From contig NC_039358.1 of assembly GCF_003573695.1 (NCBI RefSeq), positions 95,492,881 through 95,556,880 on the forward strand: a DNA stretch of 64,000 nt, written 5' to 3'. The DNA is from Papaver somniferum (Eukaryota; Streptophyta; Magnoliopsida; Ranunculales; Papaveraceae). Below the pieces are notes generated by a model that was given only the letters and a program-made list of their open reading frames with translations, searched no databases and was not told the origin of the DNA. The position numbers and the translations under genes were made by a program. Shown here piece by piece: positions 45,199 through 57,285 of this stretch. Each line of letters opens with the position of its first letter. Position 1 is the stretch's first letter.

Positions 45199-47436
45199 TG
45201 TAGATGGGGAAAAACGATTTGCTGGTTTTTAAGGAATTGAGGAGATGACCGTACGGAGGAGACTCCTCGAACCGAGCGAAATGTTAAATCTCACAAAGAT
45301 GCACCGCTGCAAAGGGGGTGCTTTAGATTCGAGAGATCAATCTGTAGTACTCCGGCCTAAATCAAGACAATGACCGTTCCAGAGTAAATTCGGTCACAAA
45401 AGAGGATGGGTTGATCTGTAGGAGGGAAGCTGGGAAATGTGTGGAATCAATGGTAATCAAAGATTGTGGGTGTATGAATTATGAATATGATAAGCTCTGA
45501 ATGATTGAAATTTCTCAATTGAGAGTAGTTTCTCAATTGATGAGTTGATGATCTCGTGTTGTCGATGAGACGTGAGATTGATGATACTGTTGACGCTGAT
45601 GATTCAATCATGATTCAGAGACTTATTTATATTGCTGGAATTTTAGACACCATGATCCCATGAAGTGTGACAGTTGATGGAATCAAGGAGTGGGGAAGTG
45701 GAGATCTTGTTTGAAACCAGTTGCTCAACGTGTGGATACTTGGTCGATATTCCACCTACTACCTCGTGAATTCCTTCAAATGATTGCACGACTTGCTCAC
45801 ATTCCATCGTGTGTTTGAACACACGTGTCGTAGACCGCAAGAAAAAAACCCTAAGTGATATCCCCCAAAGTGACATGATTGACGTCTCGTGGTATGTTAG
45901 TCAATTGATGACTCCATGGTTTGATGTGACGATGAGTCCATGTAGTTGCTGAGTTGAACATGATGTTCTGAAACTCATGACTTGAACATGTCATGAGACA
46001 GAGGTATAGTTCTTACGATGAAGCGAGCATGTATTGCTCATTCGATGGATCGTTGAATATTGATTGTTGAACCAATGTTCCTTGGTTTAAGCAAATATTT
46101 ATCGTCTGAGCAAGTGTTGCTCATGTGATGAATTGTTGAATATTTGATCGTCTGAGCATGTGTTGCTCATCTGATGGACTATTGGCAGCGTACCAAAAAT
46201 ATTAATTAGAATACTGGTCGTTGAACCGAGCATAATTAATAAAATTAATGACCATGAGGTCGTCGTAAAATTATTAAGGTTGGAATCTGGAATGATGATC
46301 CTTGGATTCAGAAACCCTAATTTGATCAATTGATGATCAATTCATGGTTCGTCAGAATTTTAACCATGGGACGAAGGAGGGAGCAACTACATGGGACCGT
46401 GGATCAACCATGTAGTTTCCATATGCTCACGTGAGCAAATACAAAGAACTCCTTAAGAGTTGACGATTTGTTGGTGAAAGAATGATTAAATGCTGGTTTA
46501 ATCATTTATTCGAAGACGCTCATCTGAGTCTTAGGTGAGAAAACCTAATTAATTATGACGGAGTGAGGGACCGACCATAGGGTCATGAAACCGGCCCTGG
46601 GTAGTCACGTGACCGCCTGATGATCACTTCATGAAAATCCAAAGTGTTTGGAAGAGTCTTGGACCTAATACGTGCAATTGTGCAAATTAGTTCAAAATTG
46701 TGAAACTTGATGGGACCGGCTTCTGTAAGCCAAAGAGCCAATCTTGGTTGGTCAAGATAGCATGCTCGTGTCCCCAAGGCATCCGCGTCTCATTCTTGAG
46801 AATTTTGATATTTTCTGGCATGCAATTGAGCATCCATTCGAGAAAATATGCCAAAATTAGGGTTTCGACGAAACTGAGGAAAACACCATGAGATGATGGA
46901 AAATAATTATAAAATAAGGAATGAGGAGGTGTGGGACCGCTGAGGCCAAGGCATGGTCGGCCGGTCGTGGCCACGGTCCCGTGGTGCCTTTTCCTTAATT
47001 TTATAATATTTTGATGATTTTATGAAAAATATCATGGATTTAAATAGTTCTGATGAATTTAGGGAGTTTCCCTGAAGTGAAGGAGTTTCATGAGTTCAAG
47101 GAAGCCAAAAATATTAAAATAATAAAAACAAGGGCGTATTGGGCCGTGGGAGGCATGGCCGGCCGGCTAGGGCCCATTCCCACAGGTTTTCATAATTTTT
47201 AATATTTTTTAGATATTTTTTCATGATTTGAGGGAATTTTTCCTAATTTGAGAGAAATACCATGAAATCAAGGAATTTGATAAATTCAAGTAAGATAAAA
47301 TAATAATAATAAAACAAAGGGGCGTGTGGGGCCGGCTAGGGCCCGGTCCCACAAGTTTTTCATAATTTTATATTATTTATTTCCTAATTTTTGCAAAATA
47401 CCATGAAATCAAGGAGTTTTTTCATGAAATCAGAGA

Positions 47437-47467
<31 letters not shown>

Positions 47468-48792
47468 TAATGAGAAACCATAAGGTGTGGGGTCGGCTGG
47501 GATCAAGGCATGGCCGGTTGGCCAATGGTCACGCCCCACACTAGTTTTCCTTAATTTTATATTATTTTCATGGGTTTATGAAAACACCATGAAGCCGAGG
47601 AGTTTCCTCGAGACGAAGGAGATTTGATAAAACGAGAGAATTTTCATCAAATCATGGAAAATAATAAAAATGCATTAAAAATATAAAAATGGCGTGGGAT
47701 TGACCACGACACCGTCGGTTGGTCGTGTGTCCGTGCTCCCAGCATCCTGGTCAATATTTTTAATTATTTATTATTTTCTTCCCTATTTTGCATAGGTTCA
47801 TCGTTTCGTTGTATTTTGAAATACTCAGTCATGCGGTGACTGTTAGTGCATTGTCGTTGAATACACTTTCACCATATAAATCGGGGCTTACTTAGAGGTA
47901 TCTCAGACGCCCGGTTGTTGCTTATTTATTACTAATTGTGGAATTCAGTGGAGAATAATTCACAAAACTGAGTAATAAGATGTCTATTATTAATTCACAG
48001 GATCAGCTGAGGATTTGACTACGAATTCAGAATAATAAAGTGAGCATTACCATTCCATGGGATCGTAGAGTCGACCATACAATCAGAGTAATTAAGATTT
48101 ATCTATTACCATTTATGAGACCAGTTGTGGATTCGATCATGAAATCGGAGTAATGAGATAATATAGTTATTGTTATTCTATGAGATCAAGCCGTGGATTC
48201 GATCATATAATCAGAACAATTGTTTATTGCCATTCAATGGGACCAGTCGTGGATTCGACCATGGAATAAGAGAAATTGTTATTTCCATTCCATGGGACCA
48301 GTAGTGGATTCGACCATGGAATAGGAGCAATAATAGATTATTCTAGGAATTCAGTAGTGAATGTCACGACAGAATTAATCTTAATTAGGAATAATTAACT
48401 TTGTGGATCTATACTAGCAGAGCAAGCTGTCTAGGAGCATTAATTATCCCGATATGAGCTTGTCGGTAAGTCATATCCTTTATATAGTCAGGGTAAACTC
48501 GTTGTTTGTTCCTGAAGACGTTATCGCTCTATACTAGCAGAGCAAGCTGTCTAGGAGCCGTCCATCTCGTGATACTATATAGAAATAATCACTGAAAGTG
48601 TTCAGTGTTCATGAGATATGTCGTTGTCCAGTCGTGCGACTACATATCTACATGTACTCTGAGAGAAAGTACTCTCCGTTGAGAATTCGACGAGAGACCC
48701 ATGTCTCAATACTCACGTCTGATTGCTGGATCAGAGCTTCGTATAATTATGAGTTCACGATTTTATCCCTTGTCGAAAATCCACCATCTACA
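45199..48792 (-). mobile_element. GypA-2 LTR (3594 bp), apparent solo LTR
   Basis: The plus strand runs TGTAGATGGGG to CCACCATCTACA, the reverse of the GypA-1 LTR. Target duplication ACTTC lies on both sides (45194-45198 and 48793-48797), and the other Lard-2 LTR shows the empty site. No polypurine tract or GypA internal sequence adjoins its right end, so it reads as a solo LTR formed by LTR-LTR recombination. It holds the dyad array (about 48040-48330), the GC-rich units (about 46930-47560) and an (AAT)n tract near 47437-47464. The TATA box is near 48478-48486, minus strand. Confidence 0.85.
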
Positions 48793-49213
48793 ACTTCGTA
48801 TTGTAATCCTTAATACTATGTCTAATTAGAGTGTAATCATTCATGCTTCGCAGTTATGTTTTCAATACAAACGACTTGAAAGACACGTTAGGGAATGAAA
48901 CATTTCAAGTCAAATATCACTAACCTTAAGTGGAAGGATGATGTTGTCGTTGTATCTCCTTACTTCTTCACTTCTTCAAGTCTTCGTAATACTTGTAATG
49001 TCTCATATCCTAATACTTTCAAGCTAACCGATACGAAGTTGACTCTAGTACATAATCAAGCGACTCTTTCAATGAGTTTTGGTTCAATAAAATATGATAA
49101 CCAAACTTGACATACTAACGCTTGGTGGGTTCAACCGAGCTATGCTCTAACAAAGTCGTTCCAGGTCTTCATATGTGATAAAATTGGATTGTTGATTCCT
49201 TTCTGATGGTCGT
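48793..49213. repeat. 421 bp segment duplicated at 60492-60912
   Basis: Both copies begin ACTTCGTATTG right after a GypA LTR. They run through the last 360 bp of the Lard-2 LTR, cross its TSD (AAGTC) and end 56 bp into GypB gag at TTCTGATGGTCGT. The copy includes host-side sequence, so it is a segmental duplication rather than part of an element. After 49213 the two loci differ. Confidence 0.9.
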
Positions 49214-50653
49214 ATAGGTTAGCTATGCTCTAACAAGAGAGCATGAGCAGACCACGACTTGATGAAGGCTTCAATGTCATGATTGGAGTGTCGTTTGGTG
49301 AGCATAAATTGGTGTTGAACCTCTGGTTTGGACGACAGAACCTTGGTCGTCTAGGATTTGCGGGCCGGACCCAATAAGGAAATCCTTGTGAAATTAGGTT
49401 TTTGAAATAAAATTTGGTATAAAAGGAATTAATCCTTTTTTTTTTTATTTCTCCTTCACACACACACGTCCAGCACCTTCATCACCTCTCCATCACCTTC
49501 ACGTCAGTAGCGAGTGGAGGAAAAAAATTTGCCGGAGCTTCGCCGCCGTCCGACTGCTGCCGCCAGCCAACTGGCCCAGGTGCATTGGTTTTTTTTTTTT
49601 TTTTGCTGATGTCCATGAGTATCACGAGTTGTTCATTCTTTGATCATGATGAAGTTATATACATGTGTGTATATATTGGTATGAGTTTTATGAAAACCCT
49701 CGTTTTTGAAAACGTATGTTCGTTCGACCGTTAGTTTTGAAAACTAACTATAATCCCTGATTTAGGAGAGATTTTTTTTAATATATGAACTTAGGTCCAG
49801 TGATAAAAATTAGTGTATGAGCTTTCATGTGTACCACGGTTTTATCATAAAAGGAGTAAATTTTCACGAAATCGAAATAATCCTTCGTTTTAAAGGCAAA
49901 TTACGACGACTCGAAGGGAAATTCATATGATGAACTTGTGTCCAGTGATAAAATTTTGCTTATGAGATTTCATGTAAATACAAAACTTTATCATATGTAT
50001 GAGATGTGAGCTTTCACAGTATTTTGAAATAAACCTTCGTTTTAAAGACAAATAACGACGATACGAAGGAAAAATAGTTTTTTTTTTTTTATATATGCAG
50101 CCGTGACATATATTTTGCAAACTATGATGGTATATTTTATTTGCATGAATTTGTTTTCATTAGATAAAAATCCTTGAGAATTTATATATGCAAGTTGTTT
50201 TAATTGCTGTTTTTGAAAAAAAATCAAAACGTGTGTTTTGAGGAACCTTCGAAGATAGACAATATATTTATGATGAAATATTTTATTGTTATAAACTTCA
50301 TAGGTCAGTTGTGTGAATGTTCACATTATGAAAATTTTGTTCGCGATTTCATGAAAATCAGTCTCGGAAATTAAATAAAGTTCCGTTCGTTTTTGCAGTT
50401 TTCGAAGAGGCGAACGATTTTGAGGTGTTAACTCTTACGACATAACTACTACCATTAGTAGAATTGTAAAGAGGTAAGAGTTCAGAGTTACCATTTTTGC
50501 TTGTATTTCCTTGATTTATATCTGGACGGCATACTGAAGTAGAATGTAGTGTGAACCTTTTCAGCTACTCAGCAAAGATGACCAATTCCCAAGCTGACGA
50601 CGCCTCGAGGGAAGAGATGTGTTGATGATGGTATCTCCAGAGATGAGACATGC
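49214..50653 (+). promoter_or_regulatory. Promoter, leader and intron region of the antisense PMD gene
   Basis: It starts with a 22-base remnant ending AGCTATGCTCTAACA (a copia LTR tip). A TATA box TATAAAAGG lies at 49418-49426, followed by a CT/CA-rich leader with CATCACCTCTCCATCACC. A possible donor CCAG/GTGCATTGG is near 49578. A ~145 bp segment is tandemly repeated (starts 49785 and 49930, ATGAACTT..TCCAGTGATAAAA). No ORF was accepted here. Confidence 0.5.
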
Positions 50654-52251
50654 ATGGATGAAACTTCCGTTGGGGGAGACGAAGACGAAATCCCTGGGAT
50701 TAAGAATGTCCCGAACATAGATGATGCATTCTTTGAAAAAGATATTCCAGGAGCTGAGCAACATTTGAAATCCCCAGTGTATCGTCTTTTGATAAATCCC
50801 AGAACTGTTACTCAGAAGAAATTGGTGACTCCTAAGACAGTGATTCGATTTTGTCTTGAACGAGGGATCTTCACCTCATCAATCATAGAGTTTAAGCTTT
50901 CTCGACGACCTTTGGAGAAATTTGCCGGCTGGGCGAGGCATATGTTGGGTTTTCCTCATGTGAGGACTATGCTCGACCAGGCGCAGGTGACGAGAGCTAT
51001 TCAAGCTTCTGGAGAGTTGTTCATTTATCATGACGCAAGTGGTATTGTGGCTCTGTTTGCTCGCTGGTGCATTCCCACTCACACTTTCATATGTAGATGG
51101 GGAGAGTTTACCATTACCTTGGAAGACGTGGCGGCTCTGATGCATCTCCCAATCACGGGCAATCTTCCTGGGGATCTTTCAGATGAGGAGACCGCCGTTT
51201 CTCATGTCTTGACAGCTGCAATGGAGAAAGCGAATAAGGCTGGTAGTAAAGGATGCTATGCTTCCTGGTTGACACACTGGTGGCCCAAAGACGAGGTTTC
51301 TGATAAACCCATCGACGGTATGTTACCCATTGCTGCTTTCTTATGTTTATGGTTGTCCAGAGACGTTTTTGAAGACAGTGGAAACTTGTTGAAGCCTTTT
51401 GTGATTCCCTTTGCTATTAAGATGGCTCAAGGTGAGCAACTTCCGATAGGTAGTTTATTCTTAGGCTCCTTGTATTACAACCTGGACTCCTTGATTATAG
51501 ACTCCAGTGTGTCGAACGGCTCTATGAAGATTGAGTGTTATGCCAACACGATGTTTCTTCAAGCTTTGATGTGGGAGCACTTTAAGAATTATGCACCTAC
51601 TCCACGTAATGTTCTGCAAGGACCGAATACTGATGCGCCATACTTTCCCTGAGAAAGATAATGCTAGGATCATGCGTTGGTCCACAAAGCAGCCCTCGTT
51701 CTAAAATACGCTTCATTGATGTGTTAGATGAAGAATCTGAGTTCAATTTTCGCCCGTGGGTGTCAGTCCCTGATTATGTTTCTCAGCCGATGACTTTCAA
51801 TACTGGAGAAAGCACGAGTTTGACGTCTGGTGCGCATCTGAGTGATGGAAAGATCTTTCATGTTGAGTTGCACCCCTGGTCATTGCTATCAGCCACGTTT
51901 GGAGAGCTTTCAGTGGAGGAGTATAATATTGATAGAGCAGCTCGACAAATGGGTATGGATCAGTGTGTTCCAACCATACGGAGAAGGAAGCCATCAGTTG
52001 AGCAACTCAGGACTCATTTGGATCATACTCACGTGGAAGGGAGTAGCTACTGGTTTCCTGGTTCTGATAGATTCGCCTATGTAACCCCAGGTTATGTAGA
52101 ATTCTGGGATCAGCAACTGGGCGTTTGCGTGGCTTTGTAAGATTTCCCAGACCTCCATTCAAGGATCTTTTCGGCTGAGATGATTTCCAGTCGACCAAGA
52201 TTGAAGTATCTTTCTGGTGATAAACGAAAGTCGTCTCCAGGATGCTCTCAG
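50654..52251 (+). pseudogene. Plant mobile domain (PMD) protein, N-terminal exon
   Basis: The first 332 codons contain a plant mobile domain (aminotransferase-like, PF10536 type): ARHMLGFPHVRTMLD, FARWCIPTHTFICRWGEFTITLEDVAALMHLPITG and a later LCLWLSRDVF segment. The frame breaks with TGA at 51650, while protein-like sequence (EKDNARIMRW) goes on in the next frame. It shifts again near 51700 to the frame reading RFIDVLDEES and FNFRPWVSVPDY, which ends at TAA 52138-52140 and then continues open (DFPDLHSRIF) to a likely donor at 52252. PMD proteins occur as host genes (MAIN/MAIL1) and in MULE and gypsy transposons. Being antisense inside GypA-3 with several breaks, this is a transposon-borne, inactive copy. 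The start is uncertain because an intron may precede it. Confidence 0.8.
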
Positions 52252-53483
52252 GTATGTTTCTTCATATAATCTTCACGAAATTATAAGAACTGTATTCTGA
52301 TTATATTACTGGATTTCACCACAGGACGGTCGTAATATACGACCTCGAATCGGTGTAGATTTCTCAGAGACTGAGGCGGTTATTCATGGCGGAGAAGGCA
52401 GGCATAAAGGTTATAAGCTGTTACCTAATACCGTAAAGTCCCCAGTTGGTGCTTTGGTAAGTTTCCAATATTTTCCTCCTTTCTCTCCCATATTATTAGG
52501 ATCTTGAAACCGATATTGTTATTCCGTTGCAGATTTTGCTCCATCAAGTATTGATGGTCTTCGGTTCTCCGCCTTTGAGCAAGCAATTCCTGACTTGAGC
52601 GATGAAGGAGAAGCTGTAAGTATCTCTTCACATGTTCGATTATGATGCTTTATTGATGAAATGCTAATTGTTTGAGAATATGTCCAGGAGGATGTCGTTA
52701 TGGAATGGAAGTGCTGCCACTCGACCGTCTCTTGAGAATAGAGACACAGGCGGTGCTAAGGATTTGGAGCTGAATGGAAGTAATGATCCTCCCATCGTTG
52801 ACACGGACAATCCCAACTCCTTGAATGCTTTGGATACCCCTCAAGTAAGCATATAATTCATACCTTCCTCATGGAAGCATAAAATTTATGATTTTTGAAT
52901 GAATGAATGTGAATCCATGTGCGTATATGAAATCGTAGTCAAATTTCGTCGTCAGAAAATTCGGAACCCAGTTTTTAGTAAAAATGTCGTAAAATCTTCG
53001 TACGGAATCGGATTTTGATGATCTGCATGTGCAAATTCAAGCCCGGAAAATTTCCAAGCTTTAAAAGAATATTTTTAAGTTTTGAGCACGTTCAGAGCCT
53101 GAAAAAGGCGAAATAGTAAACTTTCAGGAGACTTCCAGGACTTTTTCAGATTACGCATCACTTGATATTTTGGCCACATCTACTTGCTCGTTCATCGGAT
53201 TGTCATGAAATTTTGACATGTCGTAGAGGACATCCATACGAAGAGAATGGTATACCCATCCTCAAATTCCTTGTAGATTGCTCCCAGTTCGTCTCTTAGT
53301 ACAGAGCAGAGTTCAGTTTCTTCAGACGGACTCATCGTAAAACGTGTTTTCATGACTTTTATGTTATTTGCTCGTGCCTTGAATGTATTATGATGAACCT
53401 TGATGATGTTGCCTTGCTGGTATACTGTGTTTCATAATATCCTTTGGATTCGTGACTCTAACCTCATGTAATCTTCGTATTAG
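52252..53483 (+). other. PMD gene middle: short exons and introns
   Basis: Canonical splice signals suggest exons at 52325-52456, 52533-52615 and 52688-52844, then an intron to the TTAG acceptor at 53483. Each exon has one open phase (for example GVDFSETEAVIHGGEGRHKG; FAPSSIDGLRFSAFEQAIPD), but the phases do not all join, so the real splice sites differ or the gene has decayed. The last intron, about 640 bp, has no feature I recognise. Confidence 0.45.
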
Positions 53484-54230
53484 GTGTTAAATACCGAAGT
53501 TGAGGATACTGGAGCCAACGATGATAACTCTAACCATTCTGGAGTTATTGATGAAGAGACAACCATCCCTGCACTTCAAGGCCATGAGAAGGTCGCTACT
53601 GATGTTATGGAAACCCAGATGGTTGTTTCCTCAGTGATAGAAGAAACCGAGACAGCAGCGGAGAATACCGAAGGAATTATTGCTTTGGTTGTGGAAGCCG
53701 CTCCAGTGACTGAGAACCGTATAATAGTGTATGAATATCCAACTGCAGGAGTTGCTTTCGATCCTCCATTTAACACTTCACTCCCATATCATGAACTGAT
53801 AGGTGGATTCAACGTTCCCATTGGATATGCACGCTTGTACGAGACAATATGGAAGAAGTTTGGCCACATGATCGTTGACAGGAATCCTGGGCGTGCTTAT
53901 GCTTTAACCATGCAAGTAGGCGTTATCTTGCGTGTCGTGAGTGATATGCGTGCCAGACCTAGGAATACTGTGACTCCAGATATACTCTTTGATTGGGAGT
54001 TTAACTTGGAGAATTCAGAGAGACTTGGCCTCAACGTGAAATGGCTTCGCAAGCAAATAAACGTTATCAAGGATTCATGTGAGAAGAACATACCCTTTCC
54101 CAATGATGCTGTGAAGGAGAAGGAGGACAAGATTTCCAAGCTGACCGAGGAGTTGAACAAGGAGAGGGCGGCTTTGCAAATCTTGAAGGATGCTGATGAG
54201 CGAAAGCCTTTTCTTGCTGATTTCCTTTGA
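53484..54230 (+). pseudogene. PMD gene last exon, coiled-coil C-terminus
   Basis: An open stretch of about 248 codons follows a TTAG acceptor, so the first base is not a true start codon. An acidic, low-complexity part comes first, then a conserved-looking block (SLPYHELIGGFNVPIGYARLYETIW). It ends with a charged coiled coil (KISKLTEELNKERAALQILK) and TGA at 54228-54230. A globular block plus coiled coil downstream of a PMD is typical of transposon-borne PMD proteins. It lies head-to-head with the GypA-3 integrase remnant 275 bp away. The exon is intact, but the gene as a whole is broken. Confidence 0.6.
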
Positions 54231-54505
54231 TATCTTGAACTTCTGAACTTCTGAGAGATGTGAGGTTTATACTTGGGTTTTGATATTTAGATGGTTTTGG
54301 ATTGACTGATGGTTAAGGATTTTCTTGTAGATTTGATTTCTTTTACGAAATATGAACTGAATTTTGATAAATTGCTGAATTCAAATACTAATTGCAAGTA
54401 TTGCAAACGTTTTGGAGGAATTGAAATACAAATGAAAAAAATCCTAAATGTTAAATCCAAACGCCATGAATGCTTCGAACGCCCAATACCAAATGTCCAA
54501 TAATT

Positions 54506-54772
54506 TCAGATAAACGCCTTGAGCCAATTTTCGTGAATTACTGGCAGGGTTCTGTCATCTGTGTTGATCAATTTGTAGTATCCTCCGGCCACGGACTTAG
54601 CGACCATGAATGGTCCTTCCCAATTGGAGTTCCTTGTAGAATGAAGACCGCGCTGAACTGCTTTGAGAACCAGGTCCTTCATGAAACTTGTTAGGCTTGG
54701 TCGATCGTGCCTTGAATATCTTCCGCTGATTCGGAATTCCCTGTTTGACGGAATTCCACGATTGTGGCACAT
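54506..54772 (-). pseudogene. GypA-3 integrase C-terminal remnant
   Basis: The minus strand reads KDLVLKAV, SNWEGPFMVAKSVAGGYYKL and LPVIHENWLKAF before a stop at 54506. This matches the end of gypsy pol (GDLVLK, WEGPY, final NxxxLKxYY pattern). Upstream parts up to 54884 are in another frame. The catalytic core, RNase H and RT are absent, so pol was deleted internally. Known role of the intact protein: strand transfer of cDNA into the genome. Confidence 0.75.
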
Positions 54773-54828
54773 ATGGACACTCGCGCAAGAGAGTATCCAG
54801 CATAGTGTTGATCATGCTTAGCCAGTCT

Positions 54829-57228
54829 TCACAATAAACCTCTCGATGGAGTGACCGATTTGAAGAAGTTCTGAACCCAACCATTGGTGTAATATTGCTG
54901 AGGTGAAGTTACCCACTCGTAGCTTTTGATGACTGCTAAATTGTTCATGGGGAGAAGTCCCTGGACCATAGTAGTATTGAACATTGGTAATATTGGAGCA
55001 TGAGGAGGAATAAGACTTGCCTGAGCTCGAAACCTTCTGACAAAGGTGTGCGGATTTTCTCCAAGTTCCTGCGTAAGTCCCATCAAAATTTTTACTTCTA
55101 CCAGATGCTCAAACAGTGGTGCGTCCTCTGCTTCGTCTTCTGACTCGGAATCCTTGTCGATGACAGAATGTGTTGAAGGCATCGTTATTCTTCCAGCATG
55201 AATCCAAGTTCTTCCAAGGACCATGTCGTATATAGGGTCTTCCCAGATTATGAAAAACTTGGCCTCAATGCAGATCAATCTTTCCGTAACTTTGAGAGTG
55301 ATGAAGCCGTATGCGTCTCTGGAGATTCCTTCGTGGTCCCTGATTGCTATGGGAGCGTGGGTGGCTTCCTGTCGAGTAATACCAACATCTCTGAGAGTTT
55401 TCAAAGGGATGATGTTGACAGCGGTACCAACATCGTCGAACGCCCTCTTGAACTCATTTCCTTTAATGTGCACTGTGGTGAGCAGTCCCCAGTCATGCAT
55501 TTCTTTATCGGTGGCTGAAGGTTCGGTGGTGGTCTCTTGGATCAGCAGGTGTTTTCCGGACACGATGTGGTTCAGTGCAGCAAACATGTCTTTCCTTTGA
55601 GATTTCGAAAGATACAACAACTCGCAGACCTGTTCGATCAGAGATTGGACCGCTTCCTTGACAGGAGGTTCAGAGATGGTAAAAGTTCGGACTGGGAGGG
55701 GTTTTTTGTGTACTCTCTCAGTACCAAGGTTGAGCTCTCCTGATTCGACCTTTTCTTTGAATATGCGCTTCAAAATTTTGCAATCACTTGTGGGATGGCT
55801 GACGTATCTATGGAAGCGGCAATACCGAGGATTTTCCATGGATTCTTCAGTTGGTTCCTTCTTAATATAAGGCAATTTGATTGCACCATCTTAGATCCAG
55901 GCATCGATTAGTTCATTAACTTCTTCCATTGAACAGGGAAAATCAGGTGCTTCTGGATCTTCCGTATGCTGAGGAGGGACTTTCGAATTCTCCTTCTTGT
56001 GTGCCTTTGAAGGGGTGGTGGAAGTATGTTTGTGCTGTGGTTCTGCTTTTCGCTTACTCCCTTCTACGACAGTATTTGTTGAAGGTTGCAGGTTGTACTT
56101 CTTGTTGATCAAACACCTGTTTCCTTGAGTGTCTTTTGAATCCTCAATCTTTGTAGACTTTGATCTTTCCAAAAGAGCGGGTGAAGTGGTTGCCGACCTT
56201 TTCGCAGCTTCGTGAAGCTCTGAGAAAGTCTGGAATCGAAGGTTCTCCAGCAATGCCCTGTAGACCGGGAGCATGCCATTGATGCACAAGTCCACCAGTT
56301 GTTGCTCTGTGACGTTTGGGTCATGACAATCCAGGGCTTGGACTCTGAACCTTTTCACATAATCATTGGGATTTTCACTGACCCTCTGAAACATTCTTCC
56401 AAGGTCGGAGAGGGTGACTTGTTCTGAAACGAAGAAGTATTTTCTGTAGAATGTGTTAACCATTTCTCTCCAATTGTTGATAGTCCCGGGTGCGATATTG
56501 TTATACCAGGTGTATGCTCTTCCTTTTAGAGACTTTGAGAATTCCTTGAGACGAACGACATGATTATGTTCATGTTCTCCCAGGGCTTCAAGAAAACGAG
56601 AGACATGTTCCCGAGCATTGCCAGTTCCATCATATAAGGTGAAGGTTGGAGAAACATAACCTTTGGGGAGTGGAATCCTCTGCATAGCGGCAGGATAAGG
56701 AGGTTGATGACGATGGACATGCGATGTTTTGTCTTTTCTACGGTTCTACAAGAGGTGCTCCAGATCCTCGCGAGTGATGAAATTCGATGATCCCTTCGCT
56801 GATGAGTTATCTGCAGCAGTTTTGCGGACTTCGTCGTCTTCTACTGTATGGATTGGAATTACTTCAGGATCGTCGTCTGAGGATTTCTCCTTCTCCTTTC
56901 CCTTCTCTTGAGTTTTCTATGACATCTTGTTAGTAAGAGTTTTGAGATAATTACACAGCTCCTTCTGTGTAGCAGCCATGTCAGTATGATTCTTTGCAAG
57001 AGTCTCATGCGCTTTGATAAGATCAGCAATGGTAGGTGGTGGATCTCCTTTGACTTCTTCAGGGTGTCGTCCGGACAGTGGATGACCTTCGACGTGAGGA
57101 GGATTAATGTCACCACCATCAGTGTTGGAGGTCGGAATTGTCTCCAGGATATTCTGATTGTTGTTGTTGCTAGTGCTAGCACGGTTTGTGTTAGGATTCG
57201 TAACGGAACCTGACCTGAGATCAACCAT
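54829..57228 (-). pseudogene. GypA-3 gag-protease, three in-frame stops
   Basis: One minus-strand frame carries the whole region, with stops at 56917-56919, 56746-56748 and 55891-55893. Order: MVDLRSGSV N-terminus; gag core (FITREDLEHLL, GNAREHVSRFLEALGEHEH, GRAYTWYNNIAPG, FFVSEQVTLSDLG); a zinc-knuckle-like YCRFHRYVSHPTSDC near 55820; protease-like DDVGTAVNIIPLKTLRD near 55430; and YDMVLGRTWIHAGR near 55210. After the protease comes a gag-like stretch (GENPHTFVRRFRAQASLI) where RT should begin; it ends at 54829. The usual LVD(T/S)G catalytic motif appears as FDDVG, which may be inactive. The missing RT shows an internal deletion. Confidence 0.85.
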
Positions 57229-57285
57229 CTTGTGGAATTGTGATATTGCAACCGATAGAATGATCTCCCACTGTGGTTTCCAATC
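57229..57285 (-). other. GypA-3 leader and primer site region
   Basis: Fifty-seven bases between LTR and gag ATG, the same length as in GypA-1. It contains TTGGAAACCACAGTGGGAG on the minus strand. The matching tRNA is not identified. Confidence 0.5.

Noticed and set aside
55198..55870. Several plus-strand ORFs of 68-125 codons
   Set aside because: They are antisense to the GypA-3 gag-protease frame, which has clear domain motifs.
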